Origin: Bradyrhizobium sp. JYMT SZCCT0428
Lineage (GTDB): Bacteria; Pseudomonadota; Alphaproteobacteria; Rhizobiales; Xanthobacteraceae
Length of the DNA stretch: 64,000 bases
Assembly: GCF_018131075.1 (NCBI RefSeq)
Contig: NZ_JAFCLS010000009.1
Span: 1-64,000 of the forward strand
Direction of reading: 5' to 3'
The first letter of the stretch is position 1; each line of letters starts with the position of its first letter. This document shows, piece after piece, positions 8,667 through 16,094 of this stretch. The notes beneath the pieces were generated by a model. The model worked only from the letters and a program-made list of their open reading frames with translations, had not been told where the DNA came from and searched no databases. Made by a program: the position numbers and the translations under genes.

Positions 8667-8814
8667 CTGTTTCCTCCTAGGGAAGCCGTTACGCAGATGT
8701 TAGCAAATGATACATCTTCCTTTGGCTCCAAAGTGGTATCTAGCGGGGATAAAAATGGTACTTAAAACGGTACGAACAGATATGATGTATATAACAGTGA
8801 GTTAGATGAGGTCG
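8667..8814 (-). promoter_or_regulatory. Leader and promoter region of the DUF4258/nuclease operon
   Basis: This AT-rich intergenic stretch precedes the minus-strand operon. Read on the minus strand it contains three spaced TACC elements (TACCGTTTTAAGTACCA, then TACCACTTT about 15 bases on), a possible operator. AGGAGG follows directly before the start. I cannot place the -35 and -10 boxes with confidence. Confidence 0.35.
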
Positions 8815-9050
8815 TTATAAGTTTGGTCGCTGCAGTAGGTAGGCATTCGGTTCGCCCGGATGCGGCCAGCCCTTACTTGGCATCGGCTTGGACCTCTTCG
8901 GCAGGCGGCGGTTTGTTAGCGGTTGCGCGGTGTTGCAGCGCGGACAAGGCGTACCGGCTGCGCCGGAGGCACACGCGTGCGGGCCTGCCATGGCTGGTCG
9001 GGATGGACCTCGCAGACCCAGCCGGTGTCATCGCAGAGCAAGCACGCCAT
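8815..9050 (-). pseudogene. Cys-rich mini-protein (MACLLCDDTGW type), frameshifted
   Basis: From the ATG at 9050 the frame reads MACLLCDDTGWVCEVHPDQ, then PWQ, then breaks near 8984. Restoring one G gives GPHACASGAAGTPCPRCN, so the original protein had the spaced cysteines of a zinc-binding mini-protein (CLLC, WVC, HAC, CPRC). I recall this type in Bradyrhizobium genomes; its function is unknown. After the break the frame runs to a stop at 8815-8817, inside what is now the upstream region of the next operon. It starts three bases after the stop of the small gene at 9054-9215. Confidence 0.65.
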
Positions 9051-9053
9051 TAT

Positions 9054-9215
9054 CTACTCTATGGAGGTGGAGTGTGGCGCACCCTTGTGCTGCCGACGCA
9101 AAGCCAGCTCGGGGTTGGTCATCCAACGATAGTGAAGTCTGCGAAAACTTGGAAAGTAAAGGTCCGCGTCATGTCTGGTGCGGATGTGATCGATCAATCT
9201 AGCGGTGTCGCGCAT
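9054..9215 (-). CDS. Small basic protein of unknown function
   Basis: From the ATG at 9215 this 53-residue product reads MRDTARLIDHIRTRHDADLY and continues with FRRLHYRWMTNPELALRRQH. It is rich in Arg, His and aromatic residues and seems intact. The frame is also open upstream into the C-terminal end of the broken SRAP gene, but the character changes at this ATG, so a separate gene is likely. It immediately precedes the Cys-rich mini-protein relic, and the two were probably co-transcribed. No domain recognised. Confidence 0.5.
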   Translation of the reverse strand: MRDTARLIDHIRTRHDADLYFPSFRRLHYRWMTNPELALRRQHKGAPHSTSIE

Positions 9216-9218
9216 TGA

Positions 9219-9607
9219 GATGCCAGCGAAGGCGAATAGCGGCCGGTCTTCACTGAGCGCGAACCAGACGACATCCTTTTTTCGTTTCCGGTTCGGCTCC
9301 GGTGCATATTCGGCAAAGCTGTTGGCGGGTACCAAGCATCGGTTCTCTGGCTTGAGCCAGCCGCGCTAGTGCGGCGATGAAGTGTTGCGGATGTTGGTGA
9401 CCGGTGGCCCCCGGTGCGCGGCGGTGGCGGCATGCCCCAACGCATGGTCACCATTTCGGTGCCATCGGCGGTGTTGCGGATCACCGGGGCCGGATAGTCT
9501 GGAAACACGCCCGGCATTGGCGCGAGGTTGCCAACATAGCGATTGACGACGCGGAACAGCGCCGCGATGGCCGCTTGGTTCGTGGTGATGCTGTAGAGAT
9601 TGCACAT
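9219..9607 (-). pseudogene. SRAP (SOS response-associated peptidase) relic
   Basis: The N terminus reads MCNLYSITTNQAAIAALF, with the catalytic Cys2 of SRAP/HMCES proteins, which crosslink to abasic sites in single-stranded DNA. It continues to MRWGMPPPPRTGG near 9405. The frame then breaks: restoring one base gives PPVTNIRNTSSPH, followed by an in-frame TAG (9367-9369) where the family has Trp, and then RGWLKPENRCLVPANSFAEY, DVVWFALSEDRPLFAFAG. After FAFAG the family sequence stops, so the C-terminal half (about 100 residues) is missing. A frameshift, a nonsense codon and a truncation together make this a true pseudogene. Confidence 0.85.
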
Positions 9608-9615
9608 CGGGGAGG

Positions 9616-9792
9616 CTACGACCGGAACAGTGCGAAGTAGATCACGTACAGCCAGCCCAAAATACCGTGGATGATCGCCCAGAGGATCGACTTGTTGGTC
9701 GTGTAGCTGATGGCGATAGCGAGCGCGCTGCCAAAGCCTATGCCGTATTTCGTGCCCTCTGATCGCACCACGTAGTAGCGGCTTCCGTTCAT
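9616..9792 (-). CDS. Small membrane protein
   Basis: From the ATG at 9792 the product has 58 residues: a polar MNGSRYYVVRSEGTKYGIG start, then two hydrophobic segments (about 19-32 and 36-55). GAGGGAG lies just upstream and decides this start over an open extension. It lies nine bases upstream of the SRAP relic on the same strand. No family name is known to me. Confidence 0.55.
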   Translation of the reverse strand: MNGSRYYVVRSEGTKYGIGFGSALAIAISYTTNKSILWAIIHGILGWLYVIYFALFRS

Positions 9793-9912
9793 CGTCGCTC
9801 CCTCATCATCATTCACCGCTCGCCCGGCCACCATGTCGTCGGCGGATCGCTCGCCGTGACCTTGATGGTGCGCAGCGCGACCAGATGGCTGCGCTTGTAC
9901 GGATATCCGCGA

Positions 9913-10101
9913 TCACTTCATGCGAAATCGGTTGCGCAACGCAAGACCGAGGAGAAAGAGCAGTACCACGCCAAGGTTCTCAACGGGGCCTCGCCCTGCC
10001 AATCCGGTAATGCAGCCGACGAAATACCAAGGCGCTCGGTATTGATCTTCCTCCCACACTCCTCGCCCGCGCCGACGAGGATCGAGTGACCTTGCCCCCA
10101 A
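9913..10101 (-). CDS. Possible small membrane protein or remnant
   Basis: The 62-residue frame ends in a convincing membrane-like segment (WYFVGCITGLAGRGPVENLG, then VVLLFLLGLALRNR), but its first 20 residues are Arg/Gly-rich and the only start is TTG. It may be the 3' part of a decayed small membrane-protein gene. Confidence 0.25.
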   Translation of the reverse strand: MGARSLDPRRRGRGVWEEDQYRAPWYFVGCITGLAGRGPVENLGVVLLFLLGLALRNRFRMK

Positions 10102-10201
10102 AGGCGCCGGAGCCGCCTCACACGCGTTAGCGCCACGTTAGCTCAGCTAAGAAACTTTAGAATAATATAAACAAAATCAAATGATTAGCTCCTATCTAAT
10201 T

Positions 10202-10216
10202 TTAACGGCATCTTAA
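10202..10216. promoter_or_regulatory. CtrA box 1 (TTAA-N7-TTAA)
   Basis: The sequence TTAACGGCATCTTAA is a perfect match to the alphaproteobacterial CtrA consensus of two TTAA half-sites seven bases apart. It lies in an AT-rich island 155 bases before the DUF2336 gene at 10371. Confidence 0.6.
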
Positions 10217-10304
10217 TCACCGCTTGGGGGCCCGCCGGCGGCCCGGCCGCTGTGGTTAATGCAACACCCGCAAAAGTCCGGCATTTTTTCAGGGGTTGTT
10301 TTCC

Positions 10305-10319
10305 TTAACCAACTCTTAA
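10305..10319. promoter_or_regulatory. CtrA box 2 (TTAA-N7-TTAA)
   Basis: The sequence TTAACCAACTCTTAA is a second perfect CtrA-type site, 51 bases before the ATG of the DUF2336 gene and about 100 bases from box 1. This position overlaps where a promoter would be expected. Confidence 0.65.
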
Positions 10320-10370
10320 AGCGCCCCGCGTAGGCTCAGCCAAGGGATTTCCAAGTCGCGTATACCTCAC

Positions 10371-11345
10371 ATGACCGCAGCACCATTATTTCCGGGCTTC
10401 GACGGGCTGATGTCGCTCTCGCGCCGCGAGGGCGTCGACATCCGCCCTACTTTGCTGCGCGTGCTGACCGACCTCTATGTCCAGGCCAGCGCGCATTCCG
10501 CCGACGAGGAACGGCAGTTCGTCGAACTCACTTCACGCCTGATCGACCAGGTCGACGACGCCACCCGCGCGGCGGTGCGGGCCCGGCTTGCCATCTATCC
10601 GGCAACCCCGCTCGAGATCATGAACAAGCTCGGATTGCGGCGCGCCCATCCCGGCCAGACGGTGCCGCTCGCGCCTTCGATTGCCACCGCCCCGCCCGAA
10701 GCGGCCCCCCGGGTGCCGACCGAAGCGGAACTGCGGATGGCCTCCAGCCTGGCGATGCGGCCCAACGATGCCGCCGAAATCAGCGACATGTTCTTTGCGG
10801 CCAATGCCAGCGAACGCGCGCAGATCCTGCACAATCTCGACGAGACGCCGCTGAAGGCCTCGGCGCGAATTCCGGCGGCGCGCGCCAAGCGTGCGATCGA
10901 GACGCTGGAGATGGCCGCGTTTGCCGAGGACGCCGACAGTTTTGCACTGGAGATCGGCGAGGCGCTGATCCTGCCGGCGCGGATCGCCACCCAGGTGGTG
11001 AATGATCCCGGCGGCGAGCCGCTGGCCTGTGCGGCCCGTGCGCTCGACATGCCGAGCGCGGCGTTCCAGCGGATATTGATGTTCCTCAATCCTGAATCCG
11101 GCGTCTCCGTGCACCATGTCTACCGGCTGTCGCGGCTCTACGACCGACTGACCGAACGATCCGCACTGGTCATGCTGGCGGCGTGGCGCGGCTCGACCAT
11201 GGCGGTCACGCGCGCCAAGTATCGCGCCGCGCTCTACGACGACGAGCGCAACCGCGCCCGCTCCGCCGCATCCCAGACACGGCCGGCCGTACAGCCCGGA
11301 AGCGCGCCAATCGTGCGCACCGGCACTGACGGGTCGAAGCGCTAG
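10371..11345 (+). CDS. DUF2336 domain protein, probable CtrA target
   Basis: The product has 324 residues, all helical, with no membrane segment. The pattern VELTSRLIDQVDDATRAAVR followed by MAMRPNDAAEISDMFF-like helices is that of DUF2336 (HEAT-like helical repeats), a family found mainly in alphaproteobacteria and of unknown function. A Pro/Ala-rich linker (about 100-118) separates two helical halves, and the C-terminal 30 residues look disordered. Two CtrA boxes upstream suggest cell-cycle control. A second DUF2336 gene lies at 53016-54284. It is convergent with the DUF1491 gene. Confidence 0.8.
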   Translation: MTAAPLFPGFDGLMSLSRREGVDIRPTLLRVLTDLYVQASAHSADEERQFVELTSRLIDQVDDATRAAVRARLAIYPATPLEIMNKLGLRRAHPGQTVPLAPSIATAPPEAAPRVPTEAELRMASSLAMRPNDAAEISDMFFAANASERAQILHNLDETPLKASARIPAARAKRAIETLEMAAFAEDADSFALEIGEALILPARIATQVVNDPGGEPLACAARALDMPSAAFQRILMFLNPESGVSVHHVYRLSRLYDRLTERSALVMLAAWRGSTMAVTRAKYRAALYDDERNRARSAASQTRPAVQPGSAPIVRTGTDGSKR

Positions 11346-11371
11346 AAGGGCGAACGCCAGAGATCAGGCGC

Positions 11372-11716
11372 TCAGGCTTTCGCCAGATCGAGAAAATGCC
11401 GCCCTGCCCGGTCCTCGGTCTCGACGATCCAGGTGTCGGGATCGAACTTGATTTCCTTGGCAAGGCGTTCTTCCACCGACTGCTCAGGCACCGGCTGCGG
11501 TGACGCCGGCACGAACAGGCGCTCGGTCGGCCGGCTCTCGTCATAGACGGTCTGCGGCGCCGGCCCGTACAGCATGGCGTTGCCGTCGAGGTGAGCCACC
11601 TTGACGAAAACAGCACCGGCTTCCTCCGCGCCGCGCCTGCGCACGGCGCCGAAGACGCCTTCGGTTTGGCAACGGCGCAGATAGGCCGCCACCCAGATCG
11701 ATGATTTTAATCGCAT
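11372..11716 (-). CDS. DUF1491 family protein
   Basis: From the ATG at 11716 the product has 114 residues, opening MRLKSSIWVAAYLRRCQTEG. It then has VFVKVAHLDGNAMLYGPAPQ and ends DPDTWIVETEDRAGRHFLDL. This matches DUF1491, a short family of alphaproteobacteria with no known function. The frame is open 74 codons further upstream, but that extension lacks protein character. The stop lies 26 bases from the stop of the DUF2336 gene. Confidence 0.8.
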   Translation of the reverse strand: MRLKSSIWVAAYLRRCQTEGVFGAVRRRGAEEAGAVFVKVAHLDGNAMLYGPAPQTVYDESRPTERLFVPASPQPVPEQSVEERLAKEIKFDPDTWIVETEDRAGRHFLDLAKA

Positions 11717-11943
11717 GGGCCGGACGATAGGCCAGCGTCCACGCTGGCGCCAGAGGCCATGGCCAAGGCGCGTTCCCGTGCGCATGCAGTCGGCAGAGTT
11801 ATCCGCAACGGGATCGTGAAAAGCACTTGTCGAAGGTGGCGCCGGTTTCCAAGGACGCGGTTCCCGACAGTCATGATCCACGCCATCCCGGCCTTTGCAG
11901 TTAAGTAAGCCCGCACAAGATCGTGAGCCGCAGCGCAAGAATA

Positions 11944-11971
11944 TTGACTCGGTCGGTCGACCGAATTATGG
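11944..11971 (+). promoter_or_regulatory. Promoter and operator of the TetR cassette
   Basis: TTGACT (11944-11949) is a near-consensus -35 box, and TTATGG (11966-11971) is a possible -10 at 16-base spacing. Between them lies the perfect 12-base palindrome TCGGTCGACCGA (11953-11964), typical in size and place of a TetR-family operator. The regulator starting at 12003 probably represses its own transcript from here. Confidence 0.6.
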
Positions 11972-12002
11972 TGATTTGCGATCGCACCAGGGAGATTTCA
12001 TC

Positions 12003-12626
12003 GTGGCGCGCGCAGCGGCCAAAAAAATCGAAAAAAAGGCAGAGACCAGCACCACGCTGCTCGAAGCCGCCAAGAAAGTGCTGCGCCAGAACGGCTACGC
12101 GGGCTTGTCGACCCGCGACGTCGCGGCGGCTGCGGGCGTTCCACTCAGCCAGATCCATTATCATTTCGGATCCAAGCAAGGCATGGTTCTGGCGCTGTTC
12201 GAGTACTTGAACGCGCAGCTATTGGACCGCCAGAACGCGATGTTCGGCGACACCAGTCTCAAACTGTCGGAGCAGTGGGACCGGGCCTGCGATTATCTCG
12301 ACGACGACATCGCATCCGGCTATGTGCGCGTGCTGCAGGAACTGATCGCTGCGAGCTGGTCCGACCCCGCGGTCGCACAGGTCGTACGCACCGCGATCAT
12401 GGGATGGGTCGATCTCATCGTCGGCGCGGCACGCAAGGCTGAACGTGAACTCGGCGGCCTCGGCCCGCTGACGCCCGAGGAGGTCGGAGCCTTCGCTGCC
12501 AATGCGTTCATCGGTGCGGAAAGCCTCTATCTGCTTGGTTTCGAGAAGAAAGGCTCGCCGATACGCCAGTCCTTGCGGCGGGTCGGTGATCTCGTTCGCA
12601 GCGTCGAAGGTGCAGCCAATCGATGA
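12003..12626 (+). CDS. TetR/AcrR family transcriptional regulator
   Basis: The product has 207 residues from a GTG start preceded by GGGAGA. The frame is open further upstream but would run through the promoter. The helix-turn-helix is clear: TLLEAAKKVLRQNGYAGLS, TRDVAAAAGVPLSQIHYHFG, SKQGMVLALF (about residues 17-65). The rest is the helical ligand-binding domain. It leads a three-gene cassette, with the next gene starting nine bases after its stop, and a palindrome sits in its promoter. The ligand may be a substrate or product of the two enzymes downstream. Confidence 0.85.
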   Translation: MARAAAKKIEKKAETSTTLLEAAKKVLRQNGYAGLSTRDVAAAAGVPLSQIHYHFGSKQGMVLALFEYLNAQLLDRQNAMFGDTSLKLSEQWDRACDYLDDDIASGYVRVLQELIAASWSDPAVAQVVRTAIMGWVDLIVGAARKAERELGGLGPLTPEEVGAFAANAFIGAESLYLLGFEKKGSPIRQSLRRVGDLVRSVEGAANR

Positions 12627-12635
12627 GGTAACGCG

Positions 12636-14747
12636 ATGCGTGCGAAGTTGCCCGACGAAAGTGGTTTTATCGATCGCGACGGCGTCAGGATCTATTACGA
12701 GATCTACGGCAATGGCCCGGAAACCATGCTGTTCGTGCCGCCCTGGTGCATCGTCCATTCGCGGATCTACAAGGCGCAATTGCCGTATTTCAGCGAACGC
12801 TTCCGCTGCATCACCTATGACGGCCGCGGCAACGGCAAGTCCGACCGTCCTGAGGATGTGAAGTGCTACTCACTGGACAATTACGTGGCGGATCTGCTTG
12901 CCGTCATGGACGCCACCGGCGCGGGCAACGCAATCCTGGTTGGCTTGTCGTTTGGCGGCATGCTCGCCAGCGTGCTGGCCGCACATCACCCTGATCGCGT
13001 GAAGGCAGCCATCCTGGTCGGGACGGTAGCGAGCATCGGACCCGCTAACTATCCCCATCTGGCAAACCAGCATTTCGATGCCAAACAGGAACGGTTCGAC
13101 GGCTGGAATAAATTCAACCGCGCGCACTGGCTGGCGGACTATCCCGACTTTGCCGAGCACTTTATCCGAAACATCCATTCCGAACCGCACTCGACCAAGC
13201 AGATCGAGGACGGCATCGGTTGGGCAGACGAGACCAGCGGTCCCGTGTTGATCAACACCGTCGACGCACGGCTGATCGCGCCGCGCTTCGATGTCAGCGA
13301 AGCTATGTATCGCAAGATCCGCTGTCCGGTGCTGCTCATTCATGGCGACAACGACCAGATCCAGCGCCATGCGCGCGCCAAAGCATTGGCCGAGGTGATG
13401 AATGCGGAGCTGGTGACCATTGCGGGCGGCGGTCACAACCCGCTCGGCCGCATTCCCGCAAAGACCAACACCCTGATTGTCGATTTCCTCGCTCGCAGGC
13501 TCGCCATCGCCTCCCCTGCAGCGCGATCGGGCCGCACGACAAGGAAAGCCAAACGCGCACTCTATCTCTCTTCGCCGATCGGCCTCGGGCACGGGCGGCG
13601 CGATATCGCGATCGCCCGCGAGTTACGCAAGCTGCACCCGGATCTGGAGGTCGATTGGCTGGCACAAGACCCGGTGACGCGCCTGCTGGAGGCGAACGGC
13701 GAGCGCGTCCATCCATTGAGTGCGCGGCTGGCCAGCGAGTCCAGGCATATCGAGATGGAGTCGGGCGAGCACGACCTGCATTGTTTCCAAGCCCTCCGCA
13801 ACATGGACGAGGTGCTGATCGCGAACTTCATGACCTTCCAGGATGCCGTCGACGAGGGAGGCTACGATCTCGTCATCGCCGACGAGGCCTGGGACATCGA
13901 TCATTACTGGCACGAGCACCCCGAGCTGAAGAAAGCCGCGCTCGCCTGGTTTACCGACTTCGTCGGCTATGTGCCGATGCCGTCGGGCGGCGAGCATGAG
14001 GCGTTTCTGACCACCGACTACAACGCCGAAATGATCGAACATATCGAGCGGCATCCCGGCGTACGCGACCGCGCCATTTTCGTCGGAAGCCTGGAGGACA
14101 TCGTCCCAATGTCGTTCGGCAAAGACCTGCCGGCGATGCGCGACTGGGTGCCGCGGCATTTCGATTTCGCCGGCTACGTCATCGGCGAACATCCGCATGT
14201 TTTCGGCAGCCGCACGGAGCTGCGCGAGCGCCTCGGCTACCGCCCGGACGAGCGCGTCTGCATCGTCACGGTCGGCGGATCCGCCGTCGGCACCCACCTG
14301 ATCAAACGCATCCTGCAGAGCTATCCGATGGCACGGGCCAGGCTGCCCGAGTTGCGCATGATCGTGGTGGCGGGCCCGCGGATCGATCCCGCCTCGCTCG
14401 GCGCGCCTGATGGCGTCGAGCTGCGCGCCTTCGTACCCGACCTCGACCGTCATCTCGCCGCGTGCGATCTCGCCCTCGTGCAGGGTGGCCTTACCACCTG
14501 CATGGAGTTGACCGCGGCCGGAACGCCGTTCCTGTATTTCCCGCTCCAGAACCACTTCGAGCAGAATTTCCACGTCGCCCATCGTCTCGACCGCTATGGC
14601 GCCGGCACGCGCATGGCATTCGCGACATCGACGCCGGACATGATCGCTGAAGCGACGGTTGGTGCATTGCGCGCGCCGGCCAAGTTCAAATCCGTCGAAG
14701 CCGACGGTGCGGTACGTGCGGCCCGCATGCTGGCGGATCTGTTCTAA
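12636..14747 (+). CDS. Fused alpha/beta hydrolase and glycosyltransferase
   Basis: The 703-residue product joins two enzymes. Residues 1-290 form an alpha/beta hydrolase: nucleophile Ser105 in GLSFGG, acid probably Asp240 in HGDND (Asp238 is the alternative), and His267 in GGGHNP. After a short basic linker (about 291-305), residues 306-703 resemble GT-B glycosyltransferases of the MurG/UDP-glycosyltransferase type. An N-terminal GLGHGRR loop lies near 317, and the C-terminal donor site reads HLAACDLALVQGG, TTCMELTAAGTPFLYFP and NHFEQ. The N-terminal half could act on an ester or lactone, the second add a sugar; substrates are unknown. The start has GAGG upstream and is nine bases from the TetR stop. 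No frameshift is needed to join the halves. Confidence 0.8.
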   Translation: MRAKLPDESGFIDRDGVRIYYEIYGNGPETMLFVPPWCIVHSRIYKAQLPYFSERFRCITYDGRGNGKSDRPEDVKCYSLDNYVADLLAVMDATGAGNAILVGLSFGGMLASVLAAHHPDRVKAAILVGTVASIGPANYPHLANQHFDAKQERFDGWNKFNRAHWLADYPDFAEHFIRNIHSEPHSTKQIEDGIGWADETSGPVLINTVDARLIAPRFDVSEAMYRKIRCPVLLIHGDNDQIQRHARAKALAEVMNAELVTIAGGGHNPLGRIPAKTNTLIVDFLARRLAIASPAARSGRTTRKAKRALYLSSPIGLGHGRRDIAIARELRKLHPDLEVDWLAQDPVTRLLEANGERVHPLSARLASESRHIEMESGEHDLHCFQALRNMDEVLIANFMTFQDAVDEGGYDLVIADEAWDIDHYWHEHPELKKAALAWFTDFVGYVPMPSGGEHEAFLTTDYNAEMIEHIERHPGVRDRAIFVGSLEDIVPMSFGKDLPAMRDWVPRHFDFAGYVIGEHPHVFGSRTELRERLGYRPDERVCIVTVGGSAVGTHLIKRILQSYPMARARLPELRMIVVAGPRIDPASLGAPDGVELRAFVPDLDRHLAACDLALVQGGLTTCMELTAAGTPFLYFPLQNHFEQNFHVAHRLDRYGAGTRMAFATSTPDMIAEATVGALRAPAKFKSVEADGAVRAARMLADLF

Positions 14748-14775
14748 CCGAAATCAATTGTCAGTGGAGGTAGCT

Positions 14776-15858
14776 ATGTCGAGCGTTAATCAAGCGACCC
14801 GGATTGATGAAGGCAAACTCAACGCGTTCGTCGGCCAGATGCTGGGCGACCTCGGGGGCGCGTCCAGCGTCGCCATGGTACGGATGGGCGATGCGCTTGG
14901 ATTGTACAAGACGCTACACACCAATGGGCCGATGACCTCAGCCGAACTCGCCAGCTCCGCGAAAGTCGATCCGCGCTATCTTCGCGAGTGGCTGTCCAAT
15001 CAGGCGAGCTCCAACTATTTGTCCTACGATCCTGCCTCGGCGAAATTCGCGCTGCCGCCCGAGCAGGCGATGGTGTTCGCTATTCCCGACAGCCCGGTTT
15101 ATCTGATGGGCGGCTTCGATCTGATGGCGGCGATGCTCGAGAACCAGCCGAAAGTTCAGGCCGCGTTCAAGTCCGGCGGCGGTGTCGCCTGGGGCGATCA
15201 AGCCGGCTGCATGTTCTGCGCGGTGGCCCGCTTCTTCCGGCCCGGCTATCACAACAACATCGTTTCGACGTGGCTTCCTGCTCTCGGAGGTGACGTGATG
15301 AAGAAGCTGGAGGCCGGCGCAGACGTCGCGGACGTCGGCTGCGGCCACGGCTGGTCGACGGTCCTGATGGCGAAGGCTTTCCCCAAATCCCGATTCGTCG
15401 GCTACGACTTCCATCCCGGTTCGATTGCGGATGCAAAGGCGCATGCCGAAACCCATGGCGTTTCCGCCAACACGCGCTTCGAGGTCGGCCTCGCCAAGGA
15501 TTATCCCGGCAAGGACTTTGATCTCGTGACCTGTTTCGACTGCTTGCACGACATGGGCGACCCGGCTGGAGCCGCCGCCCATATACGCCAATCCCTGAAG
15601 GACGATGGGACATGGATGATCTGCGAGCCGATCGCGGGCGATCGTCTCGAGCAGAACCTCAACCCGGTCGGACGCTTGTACTATGCCGCATCGACCATGA
15701 TCTGCGTGCCGACCTCGCTCTCGCAGGAAGTCGGCACGGCGCTTGGCGCGCAGGCCGGCGAAGCACGGCTCCGCGAAGTCATCCTGAAGGGTGGTTTCAA
15801 GAGCGTGCGTCGTGCCACCGAGACGCCGTTCAACATGATCCTCGAGGCAAGGCCTTAG
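14776..15858 (+). CDS. Class I SAM-dependent methyltransferase with winged-helix domain
   Basis: From the ATG at 14776, with GGAGG five bases before it, the product has 360 residues. Residues 20-100 form a winged-helix dimerisation domain (MGDALGLYKTL, TSAELASSAKVDPRYLREWL). The SAM-binding motif VADVGCGHGWS lies at 184-194, followed by the acidic GYDFHPGSI and the DLVTCFDCLHDMGDP segment. This layout matches Rv2258c-like and O-methyltransferase-like enzymes of small molecules. It is the last gene of the TetR cassette, and a hairpin follows 36 bases after the stop. Confidence 0.85.
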   Translation: MSSVNQATRIDEGKLNAFVGQMLGDLGGASSVAMVRMGDALGLYKTLHTNGPMTSAELASSAKVDPRYLREWLSNQASSNYLSYDPASAKFALPPEQAMVFAIPDSPVYLMGGFDLMAAMLENQPKVQAAFKSGGGVAWGDQAGCMFCAVARFFRPGYHNNIVSTWLPALGGDVMKKLEAGADVADVGCGHGWSTVLMAKAFPKSRFVGYDFHPGSIADAKAHAETHGVSANTRFEVGLAKDYPGKDFDLVTCFDCLHDMGDPAGAAAHIRQSLKDDGTWMICEPIAGDRLEQNLNPVGRLYYAASTMICVPTSLSQEVGTALGAQAGEARLREVILKGGFKSVRRATETPFNMILEARP

Positions 15859-15894
15859 TATCCAGCATAGCGGCTGCAAGCCGGGCAAAGTTCA

Positions 15895-15920
15895 CCGGCC
15901 GCAAGAATACTTGCGGCCGG
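15895..15920 (+). terminator. Hairpin after the methyltransferase gene
   Basis: A perfect 11-base-pair stem, CCGGCCGCAAG with CTTGCGGCCGG, closes on the loop AATA. There is no clear T run after it, so termination is likely but may be partial. Confidence 0.5.
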
Positions 15921-16094
15921 CATGCGGCGGGTTGACCGTCGCGCGGACCAACCATATTCTCAAAGCTGCGGTGCAAGCCGCGCCCGGGTCCGCGGGAAGG
16001 GTCGAACCCACTTGCAGCTTCCAAGCAGCACCTAGAGCCTTTGTGCAGCAGCCGGTATTGCGGACCATCGGCGATCCATGCACGGAGGTTTTCA

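Noticed and set aside
8823..9218. Plus-strand frame of 131 codons
   Set aside because: It lies opposite the small basic gene and Cys-rich relic, has no ribosome binding site, and its translation is not protein-like.
12870..14582. Minus-strand frames of 240 and 319 codons opposite the fused enzyme gene
   Set aside because: These are shadow frames; the plus strand carries both enzyme signatures in one uninterrupted frame.
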